Below are positions 26,914-34,540 of a stretch of 64,000 bases of DNA, in pieces. The notes below the pieces were generated by a model that searched no databases, had not been told where the DNA came from, and saw only the letters and a list, made by a program, of their open reading frames with translations. The position numbers and the translations under genes are program-made. The first letter of the stretch is position 1, and every line of letters begins with the position of its first letter. The DNA is from Firmicutes bacterium CAG:646 (GTDB taxonomy: Bacteria; Bacillota; Clostridia; Lachnospirales; Lachnospiraceae): contig HF995374.1 of the NCBI GenBank assembly GCA_000432335.1, positions 3,735 through 67,734 on the forward strand, written 5' to 3'.

Positions 26914-29070
26914 ATGTCATTAAAAATAGCGCTTGCGGGTAATCCGAACAGCGGAAAGACCACGCTGTTCAACGGGTTGACCGGTTCCAATCAGTTTGTG
27001 GGAAACTGGCCGGGAGTTACCGTGGAGAAAAAAGAGGGAAAGCTGAAAGGCAAGAAAGAAGTCACGATCATTGATCTTCCGGGGATTTATTCCCTGTCTC
27101 CGTATACGTTGGAGGAAGTGGTTGCGAGAAATTATCTCATCGGAGAACGACCGGATGCCATCCTGAATATCGTGGATGGAACGAATCTGGAGAGAAATCT
27201 GTATTTGTCCACACAGTTAATGGAGCTGGGGATTCCCGTAGTGTTGGCAGTCAATATGATGGATCTGGTGGAGAAAAACGGAGACAGGATCGATCTGGAT
27301 AAATTGTCAAAAGCGTTGGGCTGTCCGGTGGTGTCTATTTCTGCGCTGAAAGGGAAAGGGATCATGGAAGCAGCAGACCTGGCGGTGAAAAGAGCAGAGG
27401 AAAGTCCCCATATTCCGGTGCACAAGTTTGATAAAAAAGTAGAGCGGACACTTCTGGAAATTGAGGAGCGACTTTCGGGAAATTCCATACCGGAAGAACA
27501 GAAACGTTTCTTTGCCATCAAGCTGTTTGAGCGGGATGAAAAAATTCTGGAAAATATGAAAATGATTCCATCAGTAGAAGATCTGATTTCTTCTTTGGAA
27601 AAAGAACTGGACGATGATTCGGAAAGTATTATCACGAATGAGCGGTATCAGTACATTTCTTCTATTATGGAGAATTGTTGCAAAAAAGCAGGGAAGGGGC
27701 AGCTCAGTACGTCGGATAAGATCGACCGGATCGTTACCAACCGCTGGCTGGGACTTCCCGTATTCGCAGCGGTCATGGTTCTTGTGTATTATGTGTCGAT
27801 CACTACAGTGGGCGGCTGGGCTACCGACTGGGTCAATGACAACCTCTTTGGGGATGGCTGGAGTCTTTTCGGTCTGGTGGATGTGCCAAGTATTCCAGCA
27901 TTGATTACGCAGGGATTGGAAGCGGTGGGGTGCGCTCCATGGCTGCAGGGACTGATCGTGGACGGAATTGTAGCCGGAGTGGGAGCGGTTCTGGGATTTG
28001 TGCCACAGATGCTGGTATTGTTTTTCTTTCTGGCGTTTCTGGAGGGGTGCGGCTATATGGCGCGTATCGCTTTCATCATGGATCGGATTTTCCGAAAATT
28101 CGGTCTGTCAGGAAAATCCTTTATTCCTATGCTGATCGGAACTGGATGCGGCGTACCGGGAATCATGGCTTCCCGTACTATTGAGAATGACCGTGACCGA
28201 AAAATGACGATCATGACGACCACTTTTATTCCTTGCAGTGCAAAACTGCCGATCATAGCCCTGATTGCAGGAGCTTTATTTGATGAAGCGTGGTGGGTTG
28301 CGCCAAGCGCCTATTTTGTCGGAATGGCTGCCATTATTACCTCTGGGATTATTCTAAAAAAGACGAAATTATTTGCGGGAGATCCGGCTCCGTTTGTGAT
28401 GGAACTTCCGACATATCATATGCCAACGGCGGGAAATATTTTCAGAAGCATGTGGGAAAGAGGCTGGTCCTTTATCAAAAAAGCGGGAACGATCATCCTG
28501 TTGTCTACCATCTTTATCTGGTTTACTTCAAATTTTGGTTTTGTGAACGGCAGTTTTGGTATGGTGGAAGACTTAAATGACGGACTTCTGGCCACCATCG
28601 GAAAAGGAATCGCGTGGATTTTTGCTCCGCTGGGCTGGGGAGACTGGAAATCAGCAGTGGCAGCCATCACCGGACTGGTGGCAAAAGAAAATGTAGTGGG
28701 AACTTTTGGAATCCTCTATGGTTTCGGAGAAGTTTCAGAGAATGGAGCCGAGGTTTGGTCAACGCTGGCAGACAGCATGACGGCGATAGCAGCGTACTCC
28801 TTCCTTGTATTTAATCTGCTGTGCGCCCCTTGCTTTGCGGCTATGGGAGCCATCAAAAGAGAAATGAATAATATCCGTTGGTTCTGGATCGCTATTGGAT
28901 ATCAGTGTGGATTTGCTTATCTGGTGTCTCTGTGCATCTATCAGTTTGGAACCTTTTTTGCCGGAGGCGGTTTTGGAATAGGAACGATAGCGGCAGTGGT
29001 GATCCTGGCAGGATTTGTATATTTGCTGTTCCGTCTCGATAGGGAAAAGAACAGTCGGAAAGGAGCATAA
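26914..29070 (+). CDS. feoB: Ferrous iron transporter FeoB
   Basis: GTP-dependent Fe(II) transporter of 718 residues. N-terminal G domain: G1 GNPNSGKTTLFNGLTG (9-24), G2 region VTVEKKEG, G3 DLPGIYSL, G4 NMMD, G5 SALKGKG. Then the helical GDI-like spacer and two Gate domains with the polar metal-path residues in GCGVPGIMASR and PCSAKLPI. Length is normal for the shorter clostridial FeoB. RBS GAGG before ATG 26914. Operon order feoA-feoA-feoB-Cys-rich. Confidence 0.97.
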   Translation: MSLKIALAGNPNSGKTTLFNGLTGSNQFVGNWPGVTVEKKEGKLKGKKEVTIIDLPGIYSLSPYTLEEVVARNYLIGERPDAILNIVDGTNLERNLYLSTQLMELGIPVVLAVNMMDLVEKNGDRIDLDKLSKALGCPVVSISALKGKGIMEAADLAVKRAEESPHIPVHKFDKKVERTLLEIEERLSGNSIPEEQKRFFAIKLFERDEKILENMKMIPSVEDLISSLEKELDDDSESIITNERYQYISSIMENCCKKAGKGQLSTSDKIDRIVTNRWLGLPVFAAVMVLVYYVSITTVGGWATDWVNDNLFGDGWSLFGLVDVPSIPALITQGLEAVGCAPWLQGLIVDGIVAGVGAVLGFVPQMLVLFFFLAFLEGCGYMARIAFIMDRIFRKFGLSGKSFIPMLIGTGCGVPGIMASRTIENDRDRKMTIMTTTFIPCSAKLPIIALIAGALFDEAWWVAPSAYFVGMAAIITSGIILKKTKLFAGDPAPFVMELPTYHMPTAGNIFRSMWERGWSFIKKAGTIILLSTIFIWFTSNFGFVNGSFGMVEDLNDGLLATIGKGIAWIFAPLGWGDWKSAVAAITGLVAKENVVGTFGILYGFGEVSENGAEVWSTLADSMTAIAAYSFLVFNLLCAPCFAAMGAIKREMNNIRWFWIAIGYQCGFAYLVSLCIYQFGTFFAGGGFGIGTIAAVVILAGFVYLLFRLDREKNSRKGA

Positions 29071-29072
29071 GT

Positions 29073-29267
29073 ATGGAGATTTTATCAACTGTTTTGGTAT
29101 TACTGGTTCTTACAGGTATCGTGGGCTTGATCGTGCGGAGTATGATAAAGGCAAAAAGAGCCGGACGCTCCGTGATCTGCGGCGGCAGCTGCAGTGGATG
29201 CGGCGGGGCTTGCGGCTGTCATTTGCAGAAGGAACAGCAAGAAGATTCTGTTACACGAGAGATTTGA
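29073..29267 (+). CDS. FeoB-associated Cys-rich membrane protein
   Basis: Small membrane protein of 64 residues: one N-terminal helix (ILSTVLVLLVLTGIVGLIV) and a cytoplasmic Cys-rich tail with CGGSCSGCGGACGC. It belongs to the family found just after feoB in many Firmicutes, often compared with FeoC. It starts 2 bp after the feoB stop, so it is translationally coupled. The cysteines could bind iron or act as a redox sensor for FeoB; the role is not established. Confidence 0.88.
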   Translation: MEILSTVLVLLVLTGIVGLIVRSMIKAKRAGRSVICGGSCSGCGGACGCHLQKEQQEDSVTREI

Positions 29268-29287
29268 GCTCAAAAATAACTTTGGGT
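29268..29287 (+). repeat. 20-bp repeat, left copy
   Basis: GCTCAAAAATAACTTTGGGT starts at the base after the stop of the feoB-associated gene. Its exact reverse complement is at 61998-62017. Both copies border regions with transposase genes. Confidence 0.75.
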
Positions 29288-29712
29288 GTCGATGGAGGTT
29301 TCTTCATTAAAACATCCAATTCTATTGGAAAAATCCTTGAAAAATGCGTATTTTTAATGACTTTTGGGCGCAGCTTCAATAGCTGTTTTCTAATAACCCA
29401 AAAATCTGCAAATTTGTGGGCATTTTGAAGGGATTTTTTTCTGTATACCCAATCATTAAATTAAAATTTCAAAATTTTTATAAAGCGGCGAAAAACTCCA
29501 TAAAAATTTGGATTTTCAAGATTGTAGAACTCGTTTTCTGATGGTACAATAAAATAGGTAATTGCGAAACAAGTTCGCAATCCTGATAAAAATGCGGTAG
29601 AAAAACTGTGTTACAGGATTCCTAAGCAAAAAGCAGATAGCTTCAAATTTTAAACATGCCAAAAAGACTTCCCAGATTAACTGCGAAGAAAAGTCATTAT
29701 CAATAGCAAATA
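29288..29712. other. AT-rich non-coding stretch beside the transposase relic
   Basis: No convincing gene. It contains a promoter-like TTGTAG (29522-29527), 17 bp, TACAAT (29545-29550) preceded by TGG, followed by an inverted repeat ATTGCGAA-n5-TTCGCAAT (29561-29581). These point into the 3' end of the minus-strand transposase and have no reading frame to serve, so they are probably remnants of a former mobile element or a site for a lost regulator. Confidence 0.5.
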
Positions 29713-30570
29713 TTAGGCAATTAAAGGCTTTAGACTTCGGATGTATTGGTGCTGGTGGATTTTATCAGTAACAAGTACGGTAACAAGCTGAGTGATTCCT
29801 GCAAGTAGTAAGTCTGCGTGAAGAGTTTTTTCATTCTGAGTTTTTCGGTTTGCAGTGCAGAAACTATCTTTGAAATGATTGATAGACTTTTCCACATTTA
29901 CACGGATTTTGTAGGTGTCTTCCCATTCCTTAGAACCACGTTCTACGCCGGGGTAAGCTCGGAGATTTTTTTCTGGATAAATGTAGATCATTCGTCCACA
30001 AGAAGAAGTAGTACATGGGTTATCACAGTGGCATACCCGACGTTTTGACTTGTCGGCAGGATTGTATTCCCATTTCATTTTTGGGCATACAAACTTCATG
30101 GTAGGCAGTTTGCTTCGTAAATGGGATTTGCTTCCTTCACGTCTCATCGGAAGGGATGGATCAAGTTTTTGGCAGATCGGTTCGGTCAGGTCAACGAGAC
30201 AGTCGAACATAGATTGTAAGTCCAATAAGAAATCTTGCTTAAACCGGGTAAATTTAGAAGCATCTGGAACAACATCAAATCCGCAGAAATCACGCAATTC
30301 CTGAGAGTATTTTAAAAATATGATCAAGAGAGTGTCAGTCGGGATTGAGAAAATACGCTGGATTAGAAGTGCCTTGAGCATTGGATAAAGCTGATGCTTA
30401 CGTGGTCTTCCAGTACGAGCGTAAAAATGAGAAACAAAAGAAACAGGAACAATTTCATCAAGGTTAATAGCTTCATCAAGAAGTGAAAGAAACTGGTATT
30501 TATCGTTGTCGAATTTCTCTTGGCAATCTTCAAAAATTTCTGCCAAAGTGAGTTGCTTATATGTTATCAT
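29713..30570 (-). pseudogene. IS1182-type transposase with internal deletion
   Basis: An intact frame of 285 residues, but the family is normally about 440 or more. The N-terminal InsH-like domain is present (FYARTGRPRKHQLYPMLKA, FTRFKQDF), as is the C-terminal DDE part (YPGVERGSKEWEDTYKIRV, VEKSINHFKDSF with the catalytic-type Glu). Between about residues 135 and 155 (KLDPSL to KFVCPK) the central region with the first two catalytic Asp residues is missing, which looks like an in-frame deletion of roughly 150 codons. It should be inactive. Leader hairpin ATATCTCC (30577-30584) / GGAGATAT (30640-30647) would sequester the ribosome site of read-through transcripts. Confidence 0.82.
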
Positions 30571-30767
30571 GTAGGTATATCTCCTTTAGGTGGATTGGTT
30601 GATAGTTTCTCGACAACTCTATTTTACCATAAACCTTGAGGAGATATTTTATTTTTAGCAAGAAAAAATGCTGTATTTATGCGGCTTTTGGCGTTTCGCA
30701 AACGCCTATGATGTATTATAATCAAAGGAGAAAAACTTTGAAAAATATATCAGATGGGGGATTTTTT

Positions 30768-32138
30768 ATGGGAAAACAGGAAACAGATAAACGGGTATTT
30801 TATACCTCCCTTTTTCGCCTGGTGCTGCCGATCGCTGTTCAGAACCTGATCAGTACGGCGGTAAATTCGGCGGATGTAGTGATGGTGGGAGCCGTAGGGC
30901 AGGATGCTCTTTCTTCGGTGTCTCTGGCAAATCAAATTCAGTTTATTTTATCGCTGGTCTACTCTGGCGTGGCTTCAGGAGCAACCATGCTGTCTTCTCA
31001 GTATTGGGGAAAGAAAGATACAAAATCGATTGAAAAAATCATGGGGATCGCTCTTCGGTTTTCGGTGGGCGTTTCTATGCTGTTTTTTGTATTTGCCTGT
31101 TTCTTCCCCCGGTATGTGATGATGGTGTTTACGAATGATCCGGTTTTGATCCAGGGCGGAGTGGAATATTTGCGGATTTTGGGAGTTTCCTATTTGTTTA
31201 TGGGAGTTTCTCAGGTATATCTGTGTATTATGCGGAGCATTGAAAGGGTCGTATTTTCCATGTGGACCTTTGGTGCGGCTCTGATCCTGAATATCATCCT
31301 GAATGCGATTTTTGTTTTTGGTCTTTTCGGAATGCCGGAAATGGGGATTGCCGGAGCGGCGCTTGCCACGGTGATTGCCCGGGGCATGGAACTTGCGATC
31401 TGTATGGTGGATGCGCTGCGGTTTCAGACGGTACGGTTTCGGATCTCGGTAGTTTTTGAAAAAAATCCGCTTTTGTTTCAGGATTATCTGAAGTATGCGC
31501 TTCCGGCTTTTGGAAACGAAGTGGTATGGGGCGTGGCATTTTCCATGTATTCGGTGATTATGGGACATATGGGAAGCGATATGGTGGCGGCAAATTCTGT
31601 GGTAGTGGTTGCCAGAAATCTGGGAACCGTGGTATGTTTTGGAATAGCGAACGGCGGTGCGATTTATCTGGGAAAAATGATCGGAGACGGACGGATGGAA
31701 GCGGCGAAAAAGGATGCCTCCCGTCTGTGCCGGGTAACCTTTATCAGCGGTGTTCTGGGAGGAATTCTGGTGCTTTTGGTGCGTCCGCTGATGATGAATC
31801 TGGTAGATCTTACACCGAAGGCAGCCGATTATCTTACAATTATGCTGATCATTAACTGCTATTATGTGTTGGGACAGGCGATGAATACCACGGTGATCTG
31901 CGGTATTTTCCGCTCCGGCGGAGATTCCCGTTTTGGATTTATCTGTGATATTATAGATATGTGGGTCTTTGCAGTGCCGATGGGATTTTTCTGCGCTTTT
32001 GTGCTGAAATTACCGCCCATGTGGGTATATTTTATCATCTGTCTGGATGAATTTGTGAAAATGCCGTTTATCTATAAACATTATAAGAGCTATAAGTGGC
32101 TGAAGAATATTACAAGAGAAATTGACTGTCAAGGATGA
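30768..32138 (+). CDS. MATE family efflux transporter
   Basis: Multidrug/metabolite exporter, 456 residues with about twelve hydrophobic segments; MATE pattern VLPIAVQNLISTAVNSADVV at the N-terminus and VARNLGTVVCFGIANGG at the repeat. Driven by Na+ or H+ gradient; substrate unknown. Start: ATG 30768 follows GGGGG at 30756-30760. TTG 30738 is also in frame with a better AAAGGAG, but TATAAT at 30717-30722 would start the message about 30729, leaving that site untranscribed. A hairpin GGCGTTT-CGC-AAACGCC precedes the promoter. It lies in the block inserted between sigE and sigG. Confidence 0.9.
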   Translation: MGKQETDKRVFYTSLFRLVLPIAVQNLISTAVNSADVVMVGAVGQDALSSVSLANQIQFILSLVYSGVASGATMLSSQYWGKKDTKSIEKIMGIALRFSVGVSMLFFVFACFFPRYVMMVFTNDPVLIQGGVEYLRILGVSYLFMGVSQVYLCIMRSIERVVFSMWTFGAALILNIILNAIFVFGLFGMPEMGIAGAALATVIARGMELAICMVDALRFQTVRFRISVVFEKNPLLFQDYLKYALPAFGNEVVWGVAFSMYSVIMGHMGSDMVAANSVVVVARNLGTVVCFGIANGGAIYLGKMIGDGRMEAAKKDASRLCRVTFISGVLGGILVLLVRPLMMNLVDLTPKAADYLTIMLIINCYYVLGQAMNTTVICGIFRSGGDSRFGFICDIIDMWVFAVPMGFFCAFVLKLPPMWVYFIICLDEFVKMPFIYKHYKSYKWLKNITREIDCQG

Positions 32139-32173
32139 AAACTTTTTAAATTTCCTTGAAAGATGAATAGATA

Positions 32174-32244
32174 AAGTGCCATATGAGAATCATTTTACTG
32201 AAAGCAAATTTTAAAGATTTCAGGAGGATTCTTATATGGCACTT
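32174..32244 (+). promoter_or_regulatory. sigG leader hairpin that buries the start codon
   Basis: Arms 32174-32191 and 32227-32244 pair over 18 bp with one G-U. The right arm contains the ATG (32236) and the last base of the ribosome site; the rest of AGGAGG lies in the 35-nt loop, where CTGAAA / TTTCAG (32198-32203, 32218-32223) can pair as well. This should strongly reduce sigG translation. A translation-dampening leader hairpin is known for B. subtilis sigG. Confidence 0.8.
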
Positions 32245-33018
32245 AATAAAGTGGAAATATGTGGAGTAAACACCGCAAAATTACCCGTACTTACTAATGA
32301 AGAAAAAGAATTACTCTTTGAGAAAATAAAAAATGGAGATAAGGAAGCCAGAGAATTGTACATTAAGGGAAACCTTCGTCTGGTTTTGAGCGTGATCAAA
32401 AGGTTTTCCAGCAGTAATGAAAATGTGGACGATTTGTTCCAGATCGGCTGTATTGGTCTGATGAAAGCTATTGATAATTTTGACACTACGCTTCATGTAA
32501 AATTCTCCACTTATGCAGTTCCTATGATTATCGGAGAGATTCGCCGATATCTGCGGGATAATAATTCCATCCGGGTGAGCAGATCTTTGCGGGATATCGC
32601 CTACAAAGCGATTTACGCCAGAGAAAATTATGTGAAGAAGAATCTGAGGGAGCCGGATATTACAGAAATTGCCTCAGAGATCGGAATCAATAAAGAAGAG
32701 ATCGTCTATGCGTTGGATGCGATTCAAAGCCCCATGAGTCTTTACGAGCCGGTTTATACGGAAGGGGGAGATACTCTCTATGTGATGGATCAGGTGAGTG
32801 ATAAGAAGAACAGAGAAGAAAACTGGGTAGAAAATCTTGCTTTGGGAGAGGCGATGGAACGACTGAATGCGAGAGAACGGCACATCATTGATCTGCGGTT
32901 CTATGAAGGAAAAACCCAGATGGAAGTGGCCCGGGAAATTGGAATTTCCCAGGCCCAGGTAAGCAGGTTAGAGAAAAATGCGCTGAAAACAATGCGAAAT
33001 TATCTCCGTGAGTCTTAG
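32236..33018 (+). CDS. sigG: Sporulation sigma factor sigma-G
   Basis: Forespore-specific late sigma factor, 260 residues. The N-terminus NKVEICGVNTAKLPVLTN is diagnostic for sigma-G, followed by region 2 (DDLFQIGCIGLMKAIDNFD), region 3 and region 4 HTH (TQMEVAREIGISQAQVSRLE). ATG 32236 with AGGAGG 32222-32227, both inside a strong leader hairpin. I do not see an unambiguous sigma-F promoter upstream. Separated from sigE by about 6 kb of iron, IS and MATE genes, unlike the usual adjacency. It ends 11 bp before the end of the convergent transporter gene. Confidence 0.96.
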   Translation: MALNKVEICGVNTAKLPVLTNEEKELLFEKIKNGDKEARELYIKGNLRLVLSVIKRFSSSNENVDDLFQIGCIGLMKAIDNFDTTLHVKFSTYAVPMIIGEIRRYLRDNNSIRVSRSLRDIAYKAIYARENYVKKNLREPDITEIASEIGINKEEIVYALDAIQSPMSLYEPVYTEGGDTLYVMDQVSDKKNREENWVENLALGEAMERLNARERHIIDLRFYEGKTQMEVAREIGISQAQVSRLEKNALKTMRNYLRES

Positions 33019-33029
33019 GATAACGAATA

Positions 33030-33722
33030 CTAAGTCCGAGGTTTAATCTTGCGCGCCAGATAGATAAAGGGGGTGTCCAGAAGGCTGGTACACACGAAAA
33101 TCACATAGCTGGACGCAATGATGGAAATTAAGGTAGGAGTGTCATGAACACCCCAGAAAGCCCCCAGCGTAAACAAAAGAGTGTTTAAGAACTGAGAGAT
33201 TAAAGTGGAACCGTTGTTTCGCACCCACAAAAATCGTTGGGAGTCTCCGCATTTTTTCGTGGTAAATGCCCACCATTTATGATAAGCCCACACATCGAAC
33301 TGCTGACAGATGGCATAGACAAGAAAGCTTGCCAGCATCAGCCGCGGCGTGTTGGAAAAAACAGCCTGAATGTGGGGCATGATAAAGTCAGTCTCTGCCG
33401 GAGTGAACCGGAGCCATAACTGAGAGACGAGAATAAAAAACAGGGAAGTAAAGATGCCCAGACGGACAGCCCGATTGGCTTCTTTTTTTCCTGCCACTTC
33501 ACTGAGAATATCCGTTACCAGGAAAGTACTGGCAAACATTACATTTCCCAGCGTCTGTTCCATGCCAAAGGCCTCTACAAGGATCAATACCTCAATATTG
33601 GCAGCAATGGTGGCAAAGACGGTCCAGCAGTAAAGACCGGTAGTTCCAAAGAGATAATAAAAAAGAAGTACGCCTCCAAATAAAAGAATCAAAGAACCTA
33701 TCAGTAAAATTTCATTATGCAT
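33030..33722 (-). CDS. Queuosine precursor transporter, YhhQ/VUT family
   Basis: Membrane protein of 230 residues with about six or seven helices; family signatures FASTFLVTDILSEVAGKKEA and VRNNGSTLISQFLNT. YhhQ-type proteins import queuosine precursors (preQ0/preQ1 or queuine). Start CAT at 33720-33722 (ATG on the minus strand) with GGGAGG upstream; the start lies inside the 3' end of the radical SAM gene (8-bp overlap), so the two are translationally coupled. The operon begins with a preQ1-I riboswitch, which supports a queuosine role independently. Confidence 0.9.
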   Translation of the reverse strand: MHNEILLIGSLILLFGGVLLFYYLFGTTGLYCWTVFATIAANIEVLILVEAFGMEQTLGNVMFASTFLVTDILSEVAGKKEANRAVRLGIFTSLFFILVSQLWLRFTPAETDFIMPHIQAVFSNTPRLMLASFLVYAICQQFDVWAYHKWWAFTTKKCGDSQRFLWVRNNGSTLISQFLNTLLFTLGAFWGVHDTPTLISIIASSYVIFVCTSLLDTPFIYLARKIKPRT

Positions 33723-34437
33723 GGTCAATTCCTCCCACTCCAAAGTCTGTATTGTCAATTAAAATATCTACCCGGTCATTTTCTTTATAGAGTGGATAGA
33801 GTTCCTGAAGAAAGGAGCGGATCACGTCTGGATCCGGTTTGACGCTGGTGGTATTTTCCACCATGATATTGATACAGATGCGTGAGAAATGAGCCAGACC
33901 CGTTTCTATATCACGCCGCATACTGTCTACGGTCTGTCCTTTCAGACCAAAAAGCAGACAGGTGGAATCAAAATATTCCGCAATTTCTTCCGGGGTTACA
34001 TCTCCCATTCCTTTGTGCATGATCTCTTCTCTGTAAGCAATATCGAAAGTTTCCACACCAATTTTTAAAAATACAGAAATCCCGTGTTCAGAGAAAAATT
34101 TTCTCAGAGCGGGGATTTTTTTTCTGTACATCCAGTGACTTTCAAAAGAAATTTCCCGGATATCTTTTTCTTTACATACCCGGAGCAGTTCTTCCATGGT
34201 GCGGGAATCCAGTTCCGGAAAGCTGCCGGAATTGATGGCTTCCAAGCGATGATAGGTTCCCGTGACATGAGATAAAACCTTACGGTTCAGTTGATAGTTG
34301 GCTTCCTGATCCGGGGATGCGTCAGTGTGGTAATCACAGAAACTGCATTTTTTCCATTTGCATCCGCTGCCCCGAAGGAGAACGATCTCCCGGGGAAATT
34401 TGTCAGGAATGACACTGTAACGAGTTAAGTCTGACAT
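33715..34437 (-). CDS. Radical SAM protein, candidate queuine lyase (QueL-like)
   Basis: 240 residues. The cluster motif is CKWKKCSFC, that is C-x4-C-x2-C rather than the usual C-x3-C-x2-C. Other family pieces: SGSFPELDSRTMEELL, ISFESHW, VFLKIGVETFD, and INIMVENTTS. It is the first gene of a two-gene operon with a YhhQ transporter, behind a preQ1-I riboswitch. A radical SAM queuine lyase that releases preQ1 from salvaged queuine has been described in Clostridium and is of similar size; this gene is a good candidate by context. Assignment is inference, since I cannot align it. Confidence 0.75.
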   Translation of the reverse strand: MSDLTRYSVIPDKFPREIVLLRGSGCKWKKCSFCDYHTDASPDQEANYQLNRKVLSHVTGTYHRLEAINSGSFPELDSRTMEELLRVCKEKDIREISFESHWMYRKKIPALRKFFSEHGISVFLKIGVETFDIAYREEIMHKGMGDVTPEEIAEYFDSTCLLFGLKGQTVDSMRRDIETGLAHFSRICINIMVENTTSVKPDPDVIRSFLQELYPLYKENDRVDILIDNTDFGVGGIDHA

Positions 34438-34444
34438 AAATAAT

Positions 34445-34488
34445 TCCTCCTAGTTTTGTTTATAGACAGGATGGTTACGAACTGTCTG
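34445..34488 (-). promoter_or_regulatory. preQ1-I riboswitch overlapping the ribosome site
   Basis: Read on the minus strand: stem AGACAG (34487-34482) / CTGTCT (34469-34464), 12-nt loop TTCGTAACCATC, then the A-rich tail TATAAACAAAACTA running into GGAGG. This is the preQ1-I H-type pseudoknot layout and closely resembles the Thermoanaerobacter tengcongensis example (tail AACAAAACAAGG). Ligand binding would pull the Shine-Dalgarno into the pseudoknot and stop translation of the radical SAM/transporter operon. Confidence 0.85.
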
Positions 34489-34505
34489 TTTTTATTCCGT
34501 CTGGC

Positions 34506-34534
34506 ATTATATCAGAAGATAGAAAAAAGAGCAA
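34506..34534 (-). promoter_or_regulatory. Promoter of the preQ1-controlled operon
   Basis: Minus strand TTGCTC (34529-34534), 17 bp, TATAAT (34506-34511). The start point would be near 34499, so the riboswitch is almost the first structure in the message. Confidence 0.65.
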
Positions 34535-34540
34535 GGATTT

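Noticed and set aside
32165..32197. A sigma-G/sigma-F-like promoter (GAATA ... CATTTTA) before sigG
   Set aside because: The spacing is 21 bp against the expected 16-18, and the second element lies inside the leader hairpin; not convincing.
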